A DNA stretch of 24,608 nucleotides. Origin: Thermoguttaceae bacterium. GTDB lineage: Bacteria > Planctomycetota > Planctomycetia > Pirellulales > Thermoguttaceae. Under the pieces are notes generated by a model, which was not told the DNA's origin, made no database searches, and saw nothing but the letters and a program-made list of their open reading frames with translations. The position numbers and the translations under genes were made by a program. Below are positions 14,778 through 21,424 of the stretch, in pieces. The stretch covers positions 1-24,608 of the forward strand of contig JANLFZ010000022.1 in NCBI GenBank assembly GCA_024653385.1, in the 5' to 3' direction. The stretch's first letter is position 1. Each line of letters begins with the position of its first letter.

Positions 14778-16103
14778 GTGGCGAGTCTCTATCGCAAGAC
14801 GGTAATCCGCCTCGACGAAACGACGAAGCGGAAGGTGAAGACGAAATCGAAAAAATGGTGGGGACAGTACAAAGACTCGCTGGGGCGTCTGCGGCGCGTG
14901 CCCTTGTCGGTGGACAAGCAGTGTGCCCAGGCGATGCTCACCCGCATCACCCGCCAGGTCGAACGCGAGAAGGCCGGACTGGTCGACCCGACCGAAGAGC
15001 AACGCAAGCGGCCATTGGCCGAACACCTCCACGAGTTCGAGAGCTACCTGCGCAACCGAGGCGTTGCCCTCAGGGGCCTCCGCGAGACGATGCGCATGCT
15101 GCGACGGATCGCCACCGAGAGCCAGTGGCGCTGGATCGCCGACATCTCGGCCAGCGCCGCGCTGGAGTTCCTAGGCGGGCTGCGCCGCAACGGGCTGAGC
15201 GCCCAGACCTACAACCACTACCTCAAGGCTGCCAAGCAGTTCACCCGCTGGCTGGTCCGCGACCACCGCACGCCGGTGGACCCGCTCGCACATCTGTCGC
15301 GGCTGAACATCCTGCTGGATCGACGCCATGACCGGCGTGCCTTGTCGCCCGACGAATTCGCCCGGCTGATTGCGGCGGCCCGCGGCGGCAAGCGGATCGA
15401 GGGCCTGCACGGGCCGGATCGGGCGATGTTGTACGTCGTGGCGGCGTGGACCGGCTTTCGGAAGGCGGAGATCGGCAGCCTGACGTTGCGCTCGTTGCGA
15501 TTGGACGACGACCCGCCCACGGCGACCATCGCCGCCTGCTACAGCAAGCACCGCCGCCAGGACACGCAAATCCTCCATCCCGAACTGGTCCGGCAACTGA
15601 AGGCGTGGCTGGCCACCAAACGCAACATCAGCTCGGACAAGCCGCTGTTTTCCATCTCCCGCCGCTTCCCCGGCGGCATTGAGCGGAAGACTTACAAGAT
15701 GATCGAACTGGACTTGCGCGCCGCCCGCGACCAGTGGCTCGACGAGGTGAAAGACGACGCGGCCGAGACCGAGCGGCGGCTGAAGACGGACTTCCTCTGC
15801 TACTGCAACCACGACGGCCTGTTCGCCGACTTCCACAGCCTGCGGCACCTGTTCATCACGAACCTGGAGCGGGCCGGGCTCTCGCCCAAGATGGCCCAGA
15901 CCTTGGCCCGGCACAGCGACATTCGGCTGACGCTTGGCGTCTACACGCACGTCGGATTGCACGACCAGTCGGCGGCGATCAACACGCTGCCCGGCCCGCC
16001 AGCCGGCGATGGCGCGACGGGGCCTGCCGCCACCCCCGATTTGCTTCAGACGCCCCCTCCACAAGGCGGGATTCGGCTGCACCGCACGGGTACGGATGGT
16101 TGA
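14778..16103 (+). CDS. int: tyrosine recombinase / phage integrase
   Basis: A 441-residue site-specific recombinase. The N-terminal 75 residues are basic with KWWGQYKDSLGRLRRVPL, an arm-binding-type domain; a core-binding SAM-like domain follows (about 80 to 175). The catalytic set is complete: R228 in WTGFRKAEI, K257 in YSKHRR, H353 and R356 in DFHSLRHLF, H379 in ARHSDI and the nucleophile Y389 in GVYTHV. The GTG start at 14778 was chosen because GGAGG lies 7 bp upstream and the fold starts there; the longer frame has no support. A Pro/Gly-rich tail of about 35 residues follows the tyrosine. The gene points at the tRNA-Arg 250 bp away, the expected place for an integrase using that tRNA. Confidence 0.95.
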   Translation: MASLYRKTVIRLDETTKRKVKTKSKKWWGQYKDSLGRLRRVPLSVDKQCAQAMLTRITRQVEREKAGLVDPTEEQRKRPLAEHLHEFESYLRNRGVALRGLRETMRMLRRIATESQWRWIADISASAALEFLGGLRRNGLSAQTYNHYLKAAKQFTRWLVRDHRTPVDPLAHLSRLNILLDRRHDRRALSPDEFARLIAAARGGKRIEGLHGPDRAMLYVVAAWTGFRKAEIGSLTLRSLRLDDDPPTATIAACYSKHRRQDTQILHPELVRQLKAWLATKRNISSDKPLFSISRRFPGGIERKTYKMIELDLRAARDQWLDEVKDDAAETERRLKTDFLCYCNHDGLFADFHSLRHLFITNLERAGLSPKMAQTLARHSDIRLTLGVYTHVGLHDQSAAINTLPGPPAGDGATGPAATPDLLQTPPPQGGIRLHRTGTDG

Positions 16104-16187
16104 GAACATGATGCCCGCCGGGGTGCTTCCCGTGGTGCTTCTGGAACCGCTTGGGTGCGTGATTTGGTGCTATCCACTTCGCCGGGA

Positions 16188-16334
16188 TTTGCACGGCTCT
16201 GCACCGCTTTGCACCGGGATGGCCGGAAAAGCGTCGGCCTGCGTGGCGGAAGTCGTCGCCGCAAGTGGCAACGGGCGCAAAAGATACGGCGCGAAACTGC
16301 ACCGCTTTGCAGCGGTTCGCATCGGTTTGCACCG
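16188..16334. repeat. TTTGCACCG repeats between integrase and tRNA, candidate attachment-arm sites
   Basis: The longest pair is CTGCACCGCTTTGCACCG at 16199 to 16216 and CTGCACCGCTTTGCAGCG at 16297 to 16314, 17 of 18 identical, 98 bp apart. Further TTTGCAC copies are at 16188 and 16326. Integrases with an N-terminal arm-binding domain use short direct repeats flanking the core site, and these lie between int and the tRNA. No gene is seen from 16104 to 16356. Confidence 0.55.
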
Positions 16335-16356
16335 CCGCGGGCCACCAAGATGAAAG

Positions 16357-16430
16357 TATCCCCGACAGGATTCGAACCTGTAACCTTCGGCTCCGGAGGC
16401 CGACGCTCTATCCGATTGAGCTACGGGGAC
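16357..16430 (-). tRNA. tRNA-Arg (anticodon CCG)
   Basis: A 74 nt tRNA on the minus strand. It has the acceptor stem GTCCCCG with CGGGGAT (G1-U72 wobble), D-arm AGCTCAATCGGATAGAGC, anticodon stem TCGGC/GCCGA closing the loop CTCCGGA with anticodon CCG, and T-arm ACAGG-TTCGAAT-CCTGT. The discriminator is A and CCA is not encoded. It closely follows the usual bacterial tRNA-Arg(CCG). Its 3' end faces the integrase, so its 3' part (from about 16357) is the likely attachment core, rebuilt intact by the element. Confidence 0.95.
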
Positions 16431-16745
16431 GTTTGGACGATTCGCTTGGTCTGTTCAACGCCAACCAGCGCGAAGAATGGCGAATGTCCTCGGTCGATTC
16501 GAGGGGGCACAAACTAAGCCAATGAAGGAGACTATTATCCCTCACAGTGGTTATTCGGACGGCCGCACCCAGGCTTGGCCACCGCAAGGTTCTTCGTCTT
16601 TCTTTTCCGGTGCCAGTCGTCATGTTAACAGAACAGGCCGCTCTGGTGAAGCCCCTCATGATTGCCCCGGGGTTATCGACAGTGGGCCCTGACGGCGGGT
16701 CCCAAGAAGCGGCCTCTCACAGGGTGCCCGAGGCTTCGAGGTACC
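16431..16745. other. intergenic region upstream of tRNA-Arg
   Basis: Nothing coding is supported in this stretch on either strand. It should contain the promoter of the minus-strand tRNA gene, but I could not single out a clear -35/-10 pair. The following 80 bp contain a transposase relic. Confidence 0.4.
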
Positions 16746-16826
16746 TCTGTCAGGGCATCCTGCTTCGTTCGTGATGGACGAGCCTCCCTCGTGGCGGCAG
16801 CACGATACGTGGAGTTGAACCCGGTG
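16746..16826 (+). pseudogene. relic of a REP-associated (RAYT/Y1-type) transposase
   Basis: About 27 residues in one frame, ending SLVAAARYVELNPV, match the highly conserved C-terminal motif of REP-associated tyrosine transposases (typically LxxAARYVELNPVRAGLV). Homology appears to stop right after NPV and nothing upstream shows the HUH or catalytic tyrosine parts, so only a fragment remains. It lies just before the promoter of the respiratory operon. Confidence 0.5.
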
Positions 16827-16857
16827 CATTTTCGCCGGGTTCTTGTTGATCCAGGGC

Positions 16858-16885
16858 TTGACACGGGCGAACAACCGCTGATAAT
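16858..16885 (+). promoter_or_regulatory. sigma70-like promoter of the respiratory operon
   Basis: A perfect -35 box TTGACA at 16858 to 16863 is followed after 16 bp by GATAAT at 16880 to 16885, five of six matches to TATAAT. Transcription would start near 16892, inside the palindrome that follows and about 35 bp before the first start codon. Confidence 0.7.
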
Positions 16886-16886
16886 A

Positions 16887-16903
16887 CGGATAATTATTAT
16901 CCG
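16887..16903. promoter_or_regulatory. 17 bp palindromic operator overlapping the transcription start
   Basis: CGGATAAT and ATTATCCG are perfect inverted arms around a single T. The site begins one base after the -10 box and covers the predicted start point, a standard repressor position. It lies 23 bp before the Rrf2 gene, and Rrf2 regulators bind AT-rich dyads of about this size, so autorepression of the operon is likely. Confidence 0.75.
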
Positions 16904-16926
16904 CTTTATCTCCATAGGCCGCGCCC

Positions 16927-17472
16927 ATGCTCAGCAAGACATCCCTATCCGCGATCCGAGCCCTGGTGTTCCTGGGTCTCAACCAGCGCGAACAACCTTG
17001 GTCGCCTCGGGCCATTGCCGAGCCGCTCAACGAATCGCCCAGCTACTTGGCGAAGGTGGTCCGGCATTTGGTCCGGGCGGGGATCCTCAAGGCGCATCGC
17101 GGGGTCGCGGGAGGGGTTTCGTTGAATCGCAGTCCACGTGAGATCTCGCTGCGGATGATCGTCGAGGCCTGCCAAGGGGCGATCTTGGGCGATTTCTGTA
17201 GCGAAGCTGCCGATCTGTCTTTGACCTGTGCCTTCCATCAAGCCGGCGCCGAACTGCACGACGCCGTGGTGCGCGTGCTGTCGCGGTGGACGCTGGCCGA
17301 TTTCTTGGATCGACCCGGCCCCGACCCGAAGATCGCGCACGAGGTTCAATGCTGGTTGGCACCGTGCCCCCGAATGGCGTTGCGTGTGACGGTGGGCTCC
17401 GAGACGGATGCAACGGCACTCGGGGTTCGTGGCGGGATGGAGCCTTCTCAAACTCGGGAGCAAGGCCCGTGA
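16927..17472 (+). CDS. Rrf2 family transcriptional regulator
   Basis: A 181-residue regulator. The winged HTH spans about 5 to 85: SAIRALVFLGLNQ, then SPRAIAEPLNESPSYLAKVVRHLVRAGILKAHRGVAGGVSLNRSP, typical of Rrf2 proteins such as IscR and NsrR. The family senses nitric oxide, iron-sulphur or redox state through a [Fe-S] cluster. Here the cysteines are C82, C91 and C101, with H104 and a later pair C142/C147. The usual CX5-7CX5C spacing is not met, so cluster ligands, if any, differ. No clear Shine-Dalgarno is seen. The gene heads the operon and its stop overlaps the next start (GTGA). The palindrome upstream is its likely binding site. Confidence 0.88.
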   Translation: MLSKTSLSAIRALVFLGLNQREQPWSPRAIAEPLNESPSYLAKVVRHLVRAGILKAHRGVAGGVSLNRSPREISLRMIVEACQGAILGDFCSEAADLSLTCAFHQAGAELHDAVVRVLSRWTLADFLDRPGPDPKIAHEVQCWLAPCPRMALRVTVGSETDATALGVRGGMEPSQTREQGP

Positions 17473-19391
17473 CCCGGTTGGCGCCGATTCGCGTGGAGGT
17501 TCCCGCCGAGGGCTATCACCGCGGGCTGATTTCCTGCCAAGTCGCCTGCCCGGTTCACACCGACGCACGGGGCTATGTGCGGGCGATTGCCGCCGGCCGA
17601 TTCACCGAGGCCTATCTCATTGCGCGGGGGCCCAATCCGCTGGCGTCGATCTGTGCGCGGATCTGCGGCGCGCCCTGCGAAGCGGCGTGCCGGCGCGGCA
17701 AGGTCCCTCGCGTGGATGCCGACGGCCGGTTTGTGGCCGAGGACCGGCCCATCGCCATCCGGGCCCTCAAACGCTTCGCCTGCGAACAGGCCGGCTTCGA
17801 GGGGAAGCCGGCGGACGAAGTTCTGCGGGTAGTGCGCGGCGCGGCACCGAGCGAGTCGTCCGATGCCGAGGAAATGGCGGCCCTGCTGCGTGCCGGCGTG
17901 GCCGGCCAGTTCCCCCTGGCTCAAGGCGAGCGAATCGCCATCATTGGGGCTGGTCCCGCCGGGCTGGCCGCCGCCCATGATCTGGCCCTCATGGGGTTTC
18001 AGCCGGTCGTCTTCGAGAGCGAGCGGGTTTCGGCCGGAATGCTCGCCCTGGGCGTACCCGCGTATCGTTTGCCGCGCGATCTGATCCGTTGGGAGGTTTC
18101 GGTCATCGAATCGCTCGGCGTGACCATTCACTACGGGGTCACGGTAGGCAAGAACGCCTCCTTGGCGGACCTGCGGCGCACGCACCGGGCGGTCATCGTG
18201 GCCGTCGGCGCGAAGAGTTCACGCGGCCTCGGCATCCCTGGCGAACGGGGGCCAGGGGTCTTTGGCGGCGTCGATCTCTTGCGCGCGGTGGCGTTAGGCG
18301 AGACATTCGACGTCGGGCGCGAGGTGGTGGTGATCGGCGGCGGCAACGTGGCCTACGACGTGGCGCGCACGGTCGTGCGCCAGATCGCCTTCGACACGGC
18401 CCGCACTGCGGCGCGGCTCCAAGCCGCTGCCGCGGTGCACCTGGTCTCGTTGGAAACGCTCGAGGAGATGCCGGCCGACACCGTCGAGATTCGCGAGGGC
18501 GACGAGGAGGGAATCCACCGGCACGGTGGTTGGGGGCCGGTGGAAATCGAGCGCGACGCGCGCGGCGCGGTCCGGGGCGTGACCTTCCGCCGCTGCCGGC
18601 GCGTCTACGACGAACACCACCGGTTCGCTCCGCAATACGACGACGCGGATCGGATGACGCTGCCGTGCGACACGGTCCTGCTGGCGGTGGGGCAGGCGAC
18701 CAACCTCGACTTTCTCCAGGACGGCGGCGCCGACATCGAACAGCTTCGCCCCGGCTGGCCCAAGGTCGACCCGCAGACGCTGGCCACGACGGCGCCGGGC
18801 GTGTTTGCCGCGGGCGACGTGGCGCACGGCACGAGACTGCTGATCGACGCGGTAGCGTCGGGCAAGGCGGCGGCGCGCTCGGTGTACCGTTACGTCACCG
18901 GGCGGACCATCGCGCCGGAGGCCACGACCGCCCATCTGCCGCTGGCGCGGTACGAGCGCGAGCGCGGGTACGAGTCGATCCGCCGGGTGGAGGCGCCGAC
19001 GCTGGCTCCGGCGGAGCGGCTGAGCCGGCCCGACGCCGTGGTCGAACGCGCCTACGCGCCGGCCGAGGCCCGGCGCGAGGCCTCGCGGTGCCTGGATTGC
19101 GGGGTAAGCCCCGTGTTCGACGGGAGCCGGTGCGTGCTGTGCGGCGGATGCGTGGACGTGTGCCCCACGCGATGCCTGAAGCTGGCGCCGTTGGCCGGGT
19201 TGCAGCCGTCCGAAGACCTGGATGCGCTCGTGGGCGCGCTGCTGGGAGATAGCTCGGACCGGCACTTGCATTCGGCGATTCTGAAGGACGAGGACCTCTG
19301 CAGTCGCTGCGCGCTATGCGCGAGGCGATGCCCGTCCGAGGCGATTACCATGGAACGCGTGACTTGTTCCGTCCGGTGGAGGATGGCATGA
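17469..19391 (+). CDS. FAD/NAD(P)-dependent oxidoreductase with N- and C-terminal iron-sulphur domains (GltD/NfnB-like)
   Basis: A 640-residue flavoprotein. An N-terminal iron-sulphur domain has C23, C27, C62, C66, C70 and C74. The FAD fold starts at IIGAGPAGLAAAHD (158 to 171). A second Rossmann motif, VVIGGGNVAYDVAR (287 to 300), binds NAD(P). The closing FAD motif is TTAPGVFAAGDVAHG (440 to 454). The C-terminus has two 4Fe-4S sets: C555xxC558xxC561xxxC565P and C611xxC614xxC617xxxC621P, plus CLDC at 541. This resembles glutamate synthase small subunit/NfnB proteins, and anammox Rieske/b complexes carry similar subunits. It probably moves electrons between NAD(P)H, ferredoxin and the neighbouring Rieske/b module. 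No signal peptide, so it is cytoplasmic. The GTG start overlaps the Rrf2 stop. Confidence 0.88.
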   Translation: MTRLAPIRVEVPAEGYHRGLISCQVACPVHTDARGYVRAIAAGRFTEAYLIARGPNPLASICARICGAPCEAACRRGKVPRVDADGRFVAEDRPIAIRALKRFACEQAGFEGKPADEVLRVVRGAAPSESSDAEEMAALLRAGVAGQFPLAQGERIAIIGAGPAGLAAAHDLALMGFQPVVFESERVSAGMLALGVPAYRLPRDLIRWEVSVIESLGVTIHYGVTVGKNASLADLRRTHRAVIVAVGAKSSRGLGIPGERGPGVFGGVDLLRAVALGETFDVGREVVVIGGGNVAYDVARTVVRQIAFDTARTAARLQAAAAVHLVSLETLEEMPADTVEIREGDEEGIHRHGGWGPVEIERDARGAVRGVTFRRCRRVYDEHHRFAPQYDDADRMTLPCDTVLLAVGQATNLDFLQDGGADIEQLRPGWPKVDPQTLATTAPGVFAAGDVAHGTRLLIDAVASGKAAARSVYRYVTGRTIAPEATTAHLPLARYERERGYESIRRVEAPTLAPAERLSRPDAVVERAYAPAEARREASRCLDCGVSPVFDGSRCVLCGGCVDVCPTRCLKLAPLAGLQPSEDLDALVGALLGDSSDRHLHSAILKDEDLCSRCALCARRCPSEAITMERVTCSVRWRMA

Positions 19392-19873
19392 CTCCGACCA
19401 CTGCCCGGGCGCGATCGCGCCTCGATCCCGAACCGGTGCCGCGCCGGGATTTTCTCGGGATCGCGTCGCTGGTGTCGTTCGTGGCGGCGATGCTCTTCGC
19501 CACGATCGGCATGTTGAGGTTGCCCAAGGCGGCCGTGCTGGGGTCGCCGGCGAAGAAGTTCCGCGTGACGCTGCCCGACGCGCTTGCCGAGGGCGAAGCC
19601 TTCGTACCGCCCGGGCGCAGCGTGGCGGTCTTCCGCGACCGGGAGGGCCTGTACGCGATTTCGCTGGTATGCACGCACCTCGGGTGCATTGTCAAGCCCG
19701 GCCCGAGCGGGTTCGACTGTCCCTGCCACGGCTCGCAGTTCGCGGCCGACGGGAGCGTGGTGCGCGGCCCCGCGCCGAAGGCCCTTCCCTGGCACGCCGT
19801 GACGGTCCGCGGCCGCGAGTGCGTGGTGGACGAAGGCGCGGTCGTCCCGGCGGGAACCAAGGTGAGCGCATGA
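19388..19873 (+). CDS. Rieske 2Fe-2S protein, membrane-anchored
   Basis: A 161-residue Rieske subunit. The twin arginine RRDFLG (19 to 24) and the hydrophobic segment IASLVSFVAAMLFATIGML (25 to 43) act as Tat signal anchor. The cluster-binding loops are C95THLGC100 and C111PCHGS; by family rule ligands are C95, H97, C111 and H114, with disulphide C100-C113. The globular domain faces the periplasm or its equivalent. I chose ATG 19388, which overlaps the previous stop as ATGA; a longer frame from 19316 is a shadow. It would take one electron from quinol and pass it to the heptaheme cytochrome c. Confidence 0.93.
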   Translation: MTPTTARARSRLDPEPVPRRDFLGIASLVSFVAAMLFATIGMLRLPKAAVLGSPAKKFRVTLPDALAEGEAFVPPGRSVAVFRDREGLYAISLVCTHLGCIVKPGPSGFDCPCHGSQFAADGSVVRGPAPKALPWHAVTVRGRECVVDEGAVVPAGTKVSA

Positions 19874-21420
19874 GCACGTCGGCCCCGCGAAAACGGCCCC
19901 TGCGCGCGTTCCTCTCCGACCTCGTGCGGTCGCCGCGGCGGATCCGCGATGCGGCATGGCGAGTTGGGTTGCCCACGTCGGACCGCGCCCGATCGACCTT
20001 CGTGTTCGGCAACGTCTTCCTCCATCTCCATTCGGTGCGAACGCACCGCTGGAGCTTGCGCTGGTCGACCACGTGGGGACTGGGCCTGGCTGCCACGGCG
20101 GCGTTTCTCGTCGTGCTGGCAAGCGGCGTGCTCTTGATGTTCTATTACAAACCCTATCCCGACGTGGCGTACGACTCGATCAAGGACATTCACTTCATCG
20201 TGCCGACCGGCCGATTCATTCGCAACATCCACCGATGGTCCGCCAACGTCATGGTGGTGGCCGTGCTGGCCCACATGGCCCGCGTCTTCTATACGGCCGC
20301 GTACCGCCGCCCGCGCGAGTTCAATTGGCTCGTGGGCATGGCCCTGCTGGTGGTCACCTTGGGCCTTTCGTTCACGGGTTATTTGCTGCCGTGGGACCAA
20401 CTGGCCTATTGGGCCATCACCATCGGGGCGAACATCGCTCAGTCGCCTCGGGAACTGACCGACGCCTTCGGCATCACGCCGTGGTTCGATCCCGGCGGAC
20501 TGCAACGCGAACTGTTGCTGGGGTCCGACATCGTCGGCGAGGAGGCGCTGATTCGCTTCTACGTCCTCCATGTCATGATCCTGCCCTTGGCGCTTGGTGC
20601 CTTGATGGCGGTCCACTTCTGGCGGATCCGCAAGGACGGCGGCATGACGCGTCCTTGGGACGCCGACCAGCGGCTCGGGCCGGGCCACGACGTGTATCCC
20701 GTGTTCACCGAGGCCCCGCAGAAGACCTACCAGCTTGCGGCGATCGTCCGGGGAACCTCACCGGCGGTGGGGCGCGGCCCGGAACACACCGTGCCTTCGA
20801 TGCCGCACCTGTTCTACGCGGAACTCGGCGTGCTGATGCTCACGGTGTTCGCGTGCCTGGCCTTGTCGATGGCGTGGGACGCGCCCTTGAAGGAATTGGC
20901 CAATCCGGCCGTGCCCGAGAATCCGGCCAAGGCCCCCTGGTACTTCTTGGGCTTGCAGGAGCTGGTGGCCTACTCGGCGTTCATGGGCGGCGTAGGCATT
21001 CCCGCCATCGTCCTCCTCGGCCTGGGGCTGATTCCGTTCCTCGATCGGGAAGAGGCGGGCACCGGGGTGTGGTTCGGCGGCCCCGGCGGGGGACGCCTTG
21101 CCCTGGCCTCCCTCGGATTCGGGCTGGGCGCGGTGCTGGCCGTCGAGGCGTTCGCCATACGCTTCGGTTGGCTCCGCGAGTGGTTTCCCGACGTTCCCCA
21201 ACTGGCGATCACTGCCGTCAACCCGGGGACGCTTCTGGCGGCGGTCTACGGCGCGTACTCGCTGTGGGTCGTCAAGCGGTACGGATGGGCCCGAGCCGGA
21301 GCGACGGCCCTGTTCACGTGTTTTCTCTCTGGTTTCGTGGTCCTGACGGTCATCGGCACGTACTTCCGCGGGCCGAACTGGACATTCTACTGGTCGCCGG
21401 CCGACTGGCCCGGGCATTGA
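19870..21420 (+). CDS. cytochrome b (fused b6/subunit IV type) of a Rieske/b complex
   Basis: A 516-residue membrane protein. The N-terminal half is b6-like, with heme ligands H121 and H135 (13 residues between) and H234 and H249 (14 between), the spacing of b6-type proteins. SFTGYLLPWDQLAYWA (167 to 182) is the helix C quinol-site motif. The C-terminal half corresponds to subunit IV and carries NPAKAPWYFLGLQEL (351 to 365) where many cytochromes b have PEWY; this variant is common in menaquinol-using groups. Eight or more TM helices are visible, with an extra C-terminal pair. The ATG at 19870 overlaps the Rieske stop. With the Rieske protein it forms the proton-translocating quinol oxidoreductase core. 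Confidence 0.93.
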   Translation: MSTSAPRKRPLRAFLSDLVRSPRRIRDAAWRVGLPTSDRARSTFVFGNVFLHLHSVRTHRWSLRWSTTWGLGLAATAAFLVVLASGVLLMFYYKPYPDVAYDSIKDIHFIVPTGRFIRNIHRWSANVMVVAVLAHMARVFYTAAYRRPREFNWLVGMALLVVTLGLSFTGYLLPWDQLAYWAITIGANIAQSPRELTDAFGITPWFDPGGLQRELLLGSDIVGEEALIRFYVLHVMILPLALGALMAVHFWRIRKDGGMTRPWDADQRLGPGHDVYPVFTEAPQKTYQLAAIVRGTSPAVGRGPEHTVPSMPHLFYAELGVLMLTVFACLALSMAWDAPLKELANPAVPENPAKAPWYFLGLQELVAYSAFMGGVGIPAIVLLGLGLIPFLDREEAGTGVWFGGPGGGRLALASLGFGLGAVLAVEAFAIRFGWLREWFPDVPQLAITAVNPGTLLAAVYGAYSLWVVKRYGWARAGATALFTCFLSGFVVLTVIGTYFRGPNWTFYWSPADWPGH

Positions 21421-21424
21421 CGCC

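Noticed and set aside
16265..16525. small plus-strand ORF containing the peptide RIRTCNLRLRRPTLYPIELRG
   Set aside because: This is the antisense translation of the tRNA-Arg gene, a frequent annotation artefact.
18294..19271. 325-residue minus-strand frame opposite the flavoprotein
   Set aside because: Antisense shadow of a gene with complete FAD, NAD(P) and Fe-S motifs; no motif of its own.
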